64,000 bases of DNA, taken from positions 124,001 to 188,000 of the forward strand of contig NZ_JAGHMH010000007.1 in NCBI RefSeq assembly GCF_017741935.1. The letters are read 5' to 3'. This DNA comes from Rhizobium sp. 16-449-1b. GTDB taxonomy: Bacteria > Pseudomonadota > Alphaproteobacteria > Rhizobiales > Rhizobiaceae. Of the stretch, positions 6,251 through 11,957 are shown in pieces. Under the pieces are notes generated by a model. It did not search any database, was not told where the DNA came from, and saw only the letters and a list, made by a program, of their open reading frames with translations. A program made the translations under genes and the position numbers. Within the stretch, counting starts at the first letter, position 1. Each line of letters begins with the position of its first letter.

Positions 6251-6906
6251 TATGCCTGCGCCTGTGGTGGGCGTATGGACCGATCAGGGTTTGATTAGCG
6301 TCAGCTGTCTCCTCCCCTTTTCCAGTACGAACCAATTTCCCCGAGCCGCGAAAGCACGTGGTGGTGGCCGTAAGGTCGGCTCGGAGAATTCGGTCAGCCA
6401 ACACAAAAAACGCTGCCAGCGCATTCCTGCGCTCGGCCGCGTTCTTATTCGTTCAGTTCATTATTCTTGTTGTTTCTCATGTCTATGCCCCTCGCTTGCT
6501 CTCTTCCCTGATGATCAAGAGGCCGCCCTACGCAATACTGTGGGCGGCCCTCTCTGGCAGCGGCTGCGTCTTCTCTCCCAGCCTCCGCCATGATAAATTC
6601 TTCTTCTATGCCCCTGCGCCCTCATGGCGCGCCGTCTTCTGATGCTGTTTGCCCTGATCAGAAATGGTCTTCTTGGTACTGAGTTCTCGTCGTTCATACT
6701 GTCGCCTTTCCGTTTTGTTAGCGCCCCCAAACATGAGCGTGGCATTTTGTTGTGGTTAGGCAGTCTCTGAATGGCCTGCGCTTTCTGCGTCTTGTGCCGT
6801 TCATGTGATTATCAGTATCGGTTATCAGATTATAGGTCAACATCTTTCTGTTGCTTATTGGCACATAAACTGATAACCGATTGAAAAACAATAAGGAAAA
6901 AACCAA
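6231..6906. other. 676-bp stretch without a convincing gene
   Basis: Frames on both strands give only Arg-rich or low-quality products. Visible structure includes an 8-bp inverted repeat (GGCCGCCC 6521-6528, GGGCGGCC 6542-6549, 13-base loop). At the right end there are operator half-sites of the TTATCAG type. The location between two repressor-like genes suggests a regulatory RNA, a decayed gene, or a short gene not recognised here. Confidence 0.4.
6809..6881. promoter_or_regulatory. Operator array upstream of the CI-like repressor
   Basis: ATCGGTTATCAG (6817-6828) and CTGATAACCGAT (6870-6881) form a perfect 12-bp inverted repeat with 41 bases between the arms. A further half-site TTATCAG lies at 6809-6815. 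TATAGG at 6831-6836 matches the half-site repeated at the rightward promoter near 7662-7694. This is probably where the 6907 gene product regulates itself. No strong promoter was identified. Confidence 0.5.
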
Positions 6907-7647
6907 GTGAGCAAGCTATCAGACGTCGTATCAAGGCGCGCCGCAGAGCTAAACATTTCGCAGACGGACCTGGCAGAACGAGTTGGGATGTCCCAGCCGA
7001 GCATCAGCGACCTATTCAATGGAGTTGTGTCCTCCCCGCGCAAGTGGCGGGAGATAGCACGCGAGCTGCAAATCCCAGAGGAAGATATGCGCCAGCTGAT
7101 GATCGAGGCTGGCCGAGAGGACGGCAAGTCAACGAGGTTGCCGCGGATCGTTCAAGAGGCAATCCGCGATACCCCCTCGCCTGAGGCGATCGCCCACCAG
7201 CCAAACGGCATGATCGATAAGACGCCCATTCCGACGACCGGTAAACCAGTGCGAATGCTGCCTGTTTTGGGCGAGGTGGTAGGCGGCAGTGACGGGCAGT
7301 ATGACTTCAACGGGACGGTTCTCGACTATGTCGCCTGCCCTCCGTCGCTGGCAAACGTGGCGGACGCCTACGCCGTCTGGATCGATGGCGAGTCTATGTA
7401 TCCTCGTTTCAAATCCGGCGAGCTTGCATATGTTCATCCACGTAAGCCACCTCGCCGTGGCGACGACGTTGTCGTGCAGGTCCGTCCACGCGATCATGAC
7501 ATGCCGCCGCGCGGCTTCGTGAAAGAGCTGGTCGGCTACGCCGGCGACAAGCTAGTGCTTAAGCAGTTCAATCCCGATATCCGAATCGAATTCCCTCGCG
7601 AGGACGTTGTCAGCATCCACGTCATCACGCTGTCGGGGCAATACTGA
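6907..7647 (+). CDS. CI/LexA-like phage repressor with S24 peptidase domain, 246 aa
   Basis: Residues 15-40 form an HTH_3-type DNA-binding domain (ISQTDLAERVGMSQPSISDL). A linker leads to an S24 domain with the nucleophile in GESMYP (Ser163) and the partner in FVKELVG (Lys206), so the Ser-Lys dyad is intact. The expected self-cleavage site region reads LGEVVGG near residues 122-127, with Val-Gly or Gly-Gly in place of the common Ala-Gly. The start is GTG at 6907 behind AAGGA. It is likely the lysogeny repressor and cleaved after DNA damage through RecA; how efficient cleavage is cannot be told. An inverted-repeat operator lies just downstream over the rightward promoter. Confidence 0.8.
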   Translation: MSKLSDVVSRRAAELNISQTDLAERVGMSQPSISDLFNGVVSSPRKWREIARELQIPEEDMRQLMIEAGREDGKSTRLPRIVQEAIRDTPSPEAIAHQPNGMIDKTPIPTTGKPVRMLPVLGEVVGGSDGQYDFNGTVLDYVACPPSLANVADAYAVWIDGESMYPRFKSGELAYVHPRKPPRRGDDVVVQVRPRDHDMPPRGFVKELVGYAGDKLVLKQFNPDIRIEFPREDVVSIHVITLSGQY

Positions 7648-7661
7648 TGATTTATGTGTTT

Positions 7662-7696
7662 TATAGGTTGACGAGACAAATCCTATAACCTATACA
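7662..7696 (+). promoter_or_regulatory. Near-consensus rightward promoter overlapped by an inverted-repeat operator
   Basis: TTGACG (7668-7673), 17 bases, then TATACA (7691-7696) is a strong sigma-70 type promoter. The perfect inverted repeat TATAGGTT (7662-7669) and AACCTATA (7687-7694) covers both boxes, and CCTATA is repeated at 7682-7687. It would start the rightward block near 7703 and be shut by the repressor encoded just upstream. Confidence 0.7.
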
Positions 7697-7704
7697 TCTC
7701 CTCA

Positions 7705-7743
7705 CCGCCACACCTAACCAGGCGGGACACCACTGAGGAGACC
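7705..7743 (+). promoter_or_regulatory. Leader hairpin and CCAC/GAGGAGA tract of the rightward block
   Basis: A 5-bp stem (CCGCC 7705-7709, GGCGG 7721-7725) would lie at the very start of the predicted transcript. ACACCACTGAGGAGACC and the first ATG at 7749 follow. It has the same order of elements as the leftward leaders. Confidence 0.45.
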
Positions 7744-7748
7744 ATTTC

Positions 7749-7964
7749 ATGAGAAGACGAATCCTCGTCGACGAGTTCGAAACCGACTACCCTCTCACCA
7801 CAGCCGTCGGCAGCATCGAACCGATGCCTCGACCAGACCACAAAGCAAAGAAGCAAGGGCGTCCAATTCGCCGCCCGTCTAGCCAGCCTCGCTTTCGCGG
7901 CCATGATCGCCGCACCTGCCGCACCATGTGGCTCGACGAAGCGGTTTCTGGAGTTGACGCATGA
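7749..7964 (+). CDS. First gene of the rightward block, small basic hypothetical protein, 71 aa
   Basis: The ATG at 7749 follows GAGGAGACCATTTC. The N-terminal part is acidic and polar. The second half is very rich in Arg, Lys and Pro (DHKAKKQGRPIRRPSSQPRF), consistent with nucleic-acid binding. No family is recognised. Its TGA overlaps the ATG of the next small gene by four bases. As the promoter-proximal gene of a repressed phage block it is expected to be made early on induction, but its role is unknown. Confidence 0.55.
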   Translation: MRRRILVDEFETDYPLTTAVGSIEPMPRPDHKAKKQGRPIRRPSSQPRFRGHDRRTCRTMWLDEAVSGVDA

Positions 7965-8092
7965 TGCGCACTCCCATCAGCCATTATGATGGCCCTACCC
8001 TCCGAGATTTTCTTCGTGACCTGATAGGCGCCGCTTCGGCTGGCGCCTTCGTCTGGTGTGTTTGCACCTGGGCACCGTACTTCGCTCGTTGA
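7961..8092 (+). CDS. 43-aa predicted membrane peptide
   Basis: The frame runs from ATG 7961 (overlapping the upstream stop, ATGA) to TGA 8090-8092. The product opens MMRTPISHYDGPTLRDFLRD and ends with a hydrophobic part containing WCVCTW and a short FAR tail. This is one membrane span with a CxC pair. The overlap and the lack of other coding in the interval argue that it is real, although it is too short for most gene finders. It precedes the hairpin leader of the next cistron. Confidence 0.5.
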   Translation: MMRTPISHYDGPTLRDFLRDLIGAASAGAFVWCVCTWAPYFAR

Positions 8093-8107
8093 TCGCCTCC
8101 CAAGGCG

Positions 8108-8160
8108 GAGCGCGGCTGAGCGGCCTGCCGGCCGCGCTCATCACCACCCATCAGAGGAGA
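8108..8160 (+). promoter_or_regulatory. Hairpin plus CCACC/GAGGAGA leader
   Basis: A perfect 9-bp inverted repeat (GAGCGCGGC 8108-8116, GCCGCGCTC 8131-8139) contains a nested CGGC/GCCG stem. It is followed by ATCACCACCCATCAGAGGAGA directly before the next gene. There is no T-run. This is the rightward-block version of the leader seen at 312-358. Confidence 0.55.
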
Positions 8161-8165
8161 ATGCG

Positions 8166-8510
8166 ATGACTGATAATCAAGAGAAGATATGCACTGACGC
8201 AGCCATGGCTCAATGGGAGGCGTCGACGAAGCGGCCGGACCTTTCGGAGAAGGATCGAGTGCGGGGCGCGATCGAGGCGTACAAGCGGCAAGCCTTCGCG
8301 TTCGAGGTGCTCACCGCAAAGGCCGAACCTTCGGTCTCGGACTACGCCACCCGCCTCTTCGATCTCCATGGCTTCATGCTGCTGGAAACCTATCAAGGCA
8401 AGCACGCCGTTACGGTCACGTTCCCCGATCTGCAGGAAGCGCGGCAGTTTCACGGTGCGCTCGTCGAGTTGTCGACACACAGGCCGCGCGGCTCGGAGCT
8501 ACGAGGATGA
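8166..8510 (+). CDS. Hypothetical phage-region protein, 114 aa
   Basis: The ATG at 8166 follows GAGGAGAATGCG; a closer ATG at 8161 runs into a stop after one codon, which fixes the start. The protein is soluble and mainly helical in its first half ([20 protein letters not shown]). A middle [20 protein letters not shown] segment looks like a small alpha/beta fold. I do not recognise the family. Its TGA overlaps the ATG of the DfrB-like gene (ATGA), so the two are translationally coupled and may work together. Confidence 0.6.
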   Translation: MTDNQEKICTDAAMAQWEASTKRPDLSEKDRVRGAIEAYKRQAFAFEVLTAKAEPSVSDYATRLFDLHGFMLLETYQGKHAVTVTFPDLQEARQFHGALVELSTHRPRGSELRG

Positions 8511-9085
8511 GCGACCTGAAACCTCGATACACGACTAAGCGGCTGCACGACGAGATTGCCAAAGCTACCGCTTATGGCATCGAGCAGGCTGCGGCTCTCG
8601 TCGATGGCTTCCGCTGCAATACCGGCGAGTACCTGCCGCGCAGGGATCTGGTCGATGGTATCCGCGCTTTGGCTAGCTCCCCACCGCCCCATCATAAACT
8701 GGTGGCGGAAGTCCTTACGGTCAACATGGACGCGCCACTGACAGCCGTCGATCGTCTTCGGGCGCTGGCTGGCGGTAGCCGCGACATCGACTTCGAGCCT
8801 TCGGACGCAGACGAGATCCTCGAAAAACTGGAAGCGCTTGCAGCGATCCTGTCCGCTCCGAACCTTGAGTTCGGCGATGAACCCGTTGATGATGCGTTTG
8901 GGCGTAAGTTCACGCTCGGCGAACGCGTCCGCAAGACGAAGGGATCATCCTGGCAGGGCCGCATCGTCGGCTTCTACAGCACCGATCTGACGCCAATCGG
9001 CTATGCCGTCGAAAGCGAGCGTGAGACGGGATCGGTGCAGATCTATCCGGAGAATGCCCTCGCCAAGCTGGAGGATCAGCCATGA
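8507..9085 (+). CDS. Protein with a C-terminal R67/DfrB-type dihydrofolate reductase-like SH3 domain, 192 aa
   Basis: Residues 135-188 align without gaps to R67 dihydrofolate reductase (DfrB1, recalled from memory) from its residue 24 to 77, with about 34 of 54 positions identical. The active-site set is kept: Lys143 for R67 Lys32, Ser176 for Ser65, and V-Q-I-Y at 177-180 for Val66 to Tyr69. In R67 four such barrels form one pore that reduces dihydrofolate with NADPH and is not inhibited by trimethoprim. Here the barrel is attached to about 130 N-terminal residues, largely helical, of unknown function. The gene is coupled by ATGA overlaps on both sides. Reductase activity is an inference; a binding role for the barrel is the alternative. 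Confidence 0.8.
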   Translation: MSDLKPRYTTKRLHDEIAKATAYGIEQAAALVDGFRCNTGEYLPRRDLVDGIRALASSPPPHHKLVAEVLTVNMDAPLTAVDRLRALAGGSRDIDFEPSDADEILEKLEALAAILSAPNLEFGDEPVDDAFGRKFTLGERVRKTKGSSWQGRIVGFYSTDLTPIGYAVESERETGSVQIYPENALAKLEDQP

Positions 9086-9543
9086 CCGACAAACTGAAGC
9101 CGGCAACGCTGGAAGAAGCTTGGGATCTGCTCGACAGCCGGCGGTTCCTGCACGGACATCGCGAGAGCTTGAAGGAAAGCTTCGAGGTGGTCATGAAAGA
9201 TATGTTCGGCTCGCCACCGCCCGTAGAGCATGTGATGGTGAGCAAAACGCTCGACCTCGTCAGGCTCGATTGCGAAATCGACACTCTGCGAGAAAAGGCC
9301 AGCAAGGGCGGTATTGCTGTCGTCGAAGCTGATCAGCTTGAGATGATCGCCAGCATCCTCGATGCTGTTCAACCCCCAGAAGGGCTTTCGAAATGGCCGG
9401 GATGGGATCAGAGCAATCCCCCATGGTCGGAGGCGAAGCACAAGGACGCCATCTGCTACGCCGCCTTCGGCGACACATGGTCAATGGAGGATGCTGCGGC
9501 GCTGATCGGCTTCATCGAGGCAACTTGGAGGGCGAATAAATGA
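9082..9543 (+). CDS. Hypothetical phage-region protein, 153 aa
   Basis: ATGA overlaps at both ends place it in a coupled chain with the DfrB-like gene before it and the 65-aa gene after it. The protein is acidic and mostly helical with no membrane segment. It opens [20 protein letters not shown] and contains a [19 protein letters not shown] region; several short WP/PW motifs occur near residues 104-114. I do not recognise a family or catalytic motif. Co-translation with the DfrB-like protein is the only functional hint. Confidence 0.6.
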   Translation: MTDKLKPATLEEAWDLLDSRRFLHGHRESLKESFEVVMKDMFGSPPPVEHVMVSKTLDLVRLDCEIDTLREKASKGGIAVVEADQLEMIASILDAVQPPEGLSKWPGWDQSNPPWSEAKHKDAICYAAFGDTWSMEDAAALIGFIEATWRANK

Positions 9544-9737
9544 GCCCATACAGTGTCCACTTATGGCGCAATGGCCAAGACAGAGGCCGCGTCTCCTGCC
9601 TGCTCAATAGCTTCAACGATGCAGAGCGCTGGATATCACAATGGAGATCCGTTGGCTCGAAATTCCAGAGTGACGACCTGCGCGTTCACAATGGCGACGG
9701 CCAAGCGACCAACCCAAATATGGAGATATCGGCATGA
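9540..9737 (+). CDS. Small hypothetical protein, 65 aa
   Basis: It starts at ATG 9540 within the upstream stop (ATGA) and overlaps the next gene by four bases. The product has an N-terminal YSVHLWRNGQDRGRVS strand-rich part and a polar tail. It resembles small phage proteins of single-domain alpha/beta type, but I cannot name a family. The double overlap is the main evidence that it is translated. Confidence 0.5.
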   Translation: MSPYSVHLWRNGQDRGRVSCLLNSFNDAERWISQWRSVGSKFQSDDLRVHNGDGQATNPNMEISA

Positions 9738-9943
9738 TCTATGCGGTCAGAACGTTCAAAGGCAATCAGGCGCTGGTTGAGTTCGCCAACACGCGGGCTA
9801 TGGAGCGCGCCGCCGCGGATATCGGCAGTGAATTTTCTTTGCGTCGCGTCTCCCATCAGCACGCCGCCGCTTGGGTTGCCCAAGGCAAGGAAAATGAAAC
9901 CGCTCTTACCGTCGATGACATCGCGTGCCCCGAGGTCGTCTGA
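9734..9943 (+). CDS. Small hypothetical protein, 69 aa
   Basis: ATG 9734 overlaps the preceding TGA (ATGA). The protein opens MIYAVRTFKGNQALVEFAN and has a short RAMERAAADIG helix, giving a compact alpha/beta impression. No family or motif is recognised. After its stop the chain of overlaps ends, and 82 bases pass before the next well-supported start at 10026. Confidence 0.5.
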   Translation: MIYAVRTFKGNQALVEFANTRAMERAAADIGSEFSLRRVSHQHAAAWVAQGKENETALTVDDIACPEVV

Positions 9944-10025
9944 TGAAAAGGCTCCCTTCACCAGCCAAACTTGCCAGCGCTATCCTTGGATGCGATGAGA
10001 TTTCTGGCATCTCAAAGGAGGCGGC

Positions 10026-10310
10026 ATGTCAGAACCAACAACGTTCTCGGTTCGCATCAACGGCGGCAGTGAGCAAACGCTCAAATGCTTTTCTGGCGAA
10101 TACCAGCGCGCCGCAGCAGCAGCCGTCGCCATGCTGGCGCATGAGAAAAATGGCGGGGCGGATGTTGTGGAGATTTGGGTGCCTGATCTCTTGCCGGACT
10201 ACGGGCCGTACTTCTTCGAAATTGGAACCGACGCATTCGGCAGCTTGGTTGTCAGGACCCTCATCCCTAGCGATGGACATTCACCTGGCGAGGTCCGGCG
10301 ACTGCGCTGA
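10026..10310 (+). CDS. Hypothetical phage-region protein, 94 aa
   Basis: The ATG at 10026 stands four bases behind AAAGGAGG, the best ribosome site in the block. An overlapping frame from 9943 was rejected for that reason. The protein begins MSEPTTFSVRINGG and continues with an Ala-rich helix followed by a VVEIWVPDLLPDYGPYFFEI strand region. It is a small soluble protein with no recognised family. It precedes the SPFH gene with a spacer that holds another CCACC/GAGGAGA leader. Confidence 0.55.
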   Translation: MSEPTTFSVRINGGSEQTLKCFSGEYQRAAAAAVAMLAHEKNGGADVVEIWVPDLLPDYGPYFFEIGTDAFGSLVVRTLIPSDGHSPGEVRRLR

Positions 10311-10403
10311 TAGCGCAACCTCCTCGTTCTGCCGCCGGGGCGACACCCCAGCACCCGTTTCGAGGGAAGCAACCACTACCACCACCAAGAGGAGACTAAA
10401 AGC

Positions 10404-11327
10404 ATGAATTTCAATGAACGAACCCCACAGTCCCGCGCCGGCCTTATCGCAAAGCTAGCTGGCGGCGTCGCACTTCTCGCCTTCGTCGGAATGCCTGCTG
10501 TTTTTGGCAGCTGGTACACGGTCGATCAGGGCGAGCGTGGCGTCCTTCTCCGCAATGGCGCCGTCGTAGGCGTCGCCCAGCCCGGCCTCGGCTTCAAGAT
10601 GCCGTGGATAGACAGCGTCCGCCGCGTCTCCGTCCAGCAGCACACAGTCGCTTACGAGAGTGTGCAGGCCTATTCAAAGGATCAGCAAACAGCGACGCTT
10701 CGCGTATCGCTCACCTACAGCGTACCGGCCGACCTCGTCACTCAGGTCTACTCCGAATTCGGCTCGCTCGATTCCCTGCAGAGCCGCGTCATCGATCGCC
10801 AGGTGAATGAGCAGGTTGAGATCGTGTTCGGCAAATTCAATGCCATCACAGCAGTCCAGGACCGAGCACGTCTCTCTGCTGACGTCTCGTCAGCGATCAA
10901 GAAAGCTATCGTCGGTCCGCTCACCGTGACATCTGTGCAGGTCGAGAACATCGACTTCTCTGACGCTTACGAAAAGTCAATCGAGCAGCGCATGCAGGCC
11001 GAAGTCGAGGTGCAGAAGCTGAGACAGAATGCCGAGCGCGAGAAGGTGCAGGCGGAGATCACTGTCACTCAGGCGAAAGCGCAGGCCGATAGCCAGCGAG
11101 CGATCGCTGATGCTAACGCCTATGCCACTGAGCGCTCCGCCGAGGCCGACGCCAAGGCGATCGAGATTAAGGGGCAGTCAACGGCGAAGGCCATCAAGGC
11201 TCGCGGCGACGCACTCAAGGAAAACCCGATTCTCATCGACCTCACGCAGGCCGAGCGCTGGGATGGCAAGCTTCCGACCACCATGCTTCCCGGCGGCGGC
11301 GTCCCGATGCTCAACGTCGGCAAGTGA
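10404..11327 (+). CDS. SPFH/band-7 (prohibitin-like) membrane protein, 307 aa
   Basis: One membrane span lies near residues 16-36, followed by a band-7 domain with YTVDQGERGVLLRNG near residue 38 and PGLGFKMPW near residue 60. A long charged coiled coil (EVEVQKLRQNAEREKVQAE) leads to an Ala/Glu-rich C-terminal part. Prohibitin-type proteins build large ring assemblies on the membrane; HflK and HflC of this superfamily control the FtsH protease, which governs lysogeny in phage lambda. The gene starts behind AGAGGAGACTAAAAGC. Why a phage element carries it is unknown; modulation of FtsH or of membrane state is inference. Confidence 0.8.
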   Translation: MNFNERTPQSRAGLIAKLAGGVALLAFVGMPAVFGSWYTVDQGERGVLLRNGAVVGVAQPGLGFKMPWIDSVRRVSVQQHTVAYESVQAYSKDQQTATLRVSLTYSVPADLVTQVYSEFGSLDSLQSRVIDRQVNEQVEIVFGKFNAITAVQDRARLSADVSSAIKKAIVGPLTVTSVQVENIDFSDAYEKSIEQRMQAEVEVQKLRQNAEREKVQAEITVTQAKAQADSQRAIADANAYATERSAEADAKAIEIKGQSTAKAIKARGDALKENPILIDLTQAERWDGKLPTTMLPGGGVPMLNVGK

Positions 11328-11353
11328 AACAACCCACCACAAAGGAGACAACG

Positions 11354-11563
11354 ATGCAAAAACAGAGAAGAACCCCGCCGAAGCTCACCCCGCCGCCTTA
11401 CCGCGGATCCGGCATTGAAGTCGTGGAGAACCTTGTCGAGCACGCCGTGCCGGCAAGCCGCCTACGTGCGGTAGCCGCCTGGCATTCGGAGCGCAAGGCG
11501 CCGCGCAATGCAGCAATCGCCGCTCGCCTGCTCAAGGCGGCCAACGACAACAGCCGCACATGA
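11354..11563 (+). CDS. Small basic hypothetical protein, 69 aa
   Basis: ATG 11354 follows AAAGGAGACAACG and is preferred to an in-frame GTG at 11324 that overlaps the SPFH stop. The protein has a proline-rich basic start (RRTPPKLTPPPYRGSG) and a helical second half ending in LLKAANDNSRT, with the ANDN motif typical of rhizobial proteins. No family is recognised. The stop overlaps the next ATG by four bases. Confidence 0.5.
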   Translation: MQKQRRTPPKLTPPPYRGSGIEVVENLVEHAVPASRLRAVAAWHSERKAPRNAAIAARLLKAANDNSRT

Positions 11564-11661
11564 GTGCCGTGCGCGCTGCGTTCCTGACAGCCCCGGTTTC
11601 GGGGCTGCTTTGGATCGCGATTGTGTTGGGGATCGTATCACTGATCGGAGACAAGCTATGA
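11560..11661 (+). CDS. 33-aa predicted single-span membrane peptide
   Basis: The frame runs from ATG 11560 to TGA 11659-11661 and overlaps both neighbours by four bases (ATGA on each side). The product begins MSAVRAAFLTAPVSG and continues with about 14 hydrophobic residues (LLWIAIVLGIVSLI), then GDKL. The double overlap is hard to explain unless it is translated. Function unknown. Confidence 0.5.
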   Translation: MSAVRAAFLTAPVSGLLWIAIVLGIVSLIGDKL

Positions 11662-11957
11662 CATCAGGCAGATCCGCAACAAAACTCGACAGCCTCCCGA
11701 TGTTCGCGAACGACAACGAGATCGCGGAGGCCATCGTGGGGAAAAAAGCAGCGAAGGATTTCGTCAGCAAGATGCTACCTTCGCTCGAGCGGCTGCCGGG
11801 CTTTCCGACCGTCGACAGCTTCCACGGTGGGAGACCAGTCATCCTGGTCAGAATGTTCTATGAAAAGTACCTACGCATTCCGGACGCCATAGTCGTCTCG
11901 AACGCGGCAAGCGTAGAGGATCCGACAGCATGGAAAAAGTCACGGCGAAAGGCCTGA
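11658..11957 (+). CDS. Putative excisionase-like small DNA-binding protein, 99 aa
   Basis: ATG 11658 overlaps the preceding stop, and the 3' end overlaps the integrase start by 28 bases. The sequence has an NEIAEAIVGKKAAKDF helical stretch followed by LPGFPTVDSFHGGRPV, the helix-turn-strand pattern of winged-helix excisionase/AlpA-type proteins. Position directly before a tyrosine integrase fits Xis, which directs excision. The family assignment is by pattern and context only; a transcriptional regulator of the integrase is the alternative. Confidence 0.5.
   Translation: MTSGRSATKLDSLPMFANDNEIAEAIVGKKAAKDFVSKMLPSLERLPGFPTVDSFHGGRPVILVRMFYEKYLRIPDAIVVSNAASVEDPTAWKKSRRKA

Noticed and set aside
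6358..6642. Plus-strand frame with one hydrophobic stretch
   Set aside because: It has a GTG start without a ribosome site and atypical composition; not enough support to call a gene.
6515..6745. Minus-strand frame with an ATG at 6697 after AAAGGCGA
   Set aside because: The product is extremely Arg-rich with no fold-like pattern and no supporting overlap; it may be a shadow of structured non-coding DNA.
9943..10407. Frame of about 154 aa starting at an ATG that overlaps the preceding stop
   Set aside because: It overlaps the 10026-10310 gene, which has a far better ribosome site and a more protein-like product, and its own sequence is low-complexity Ser/Arg/Gln.
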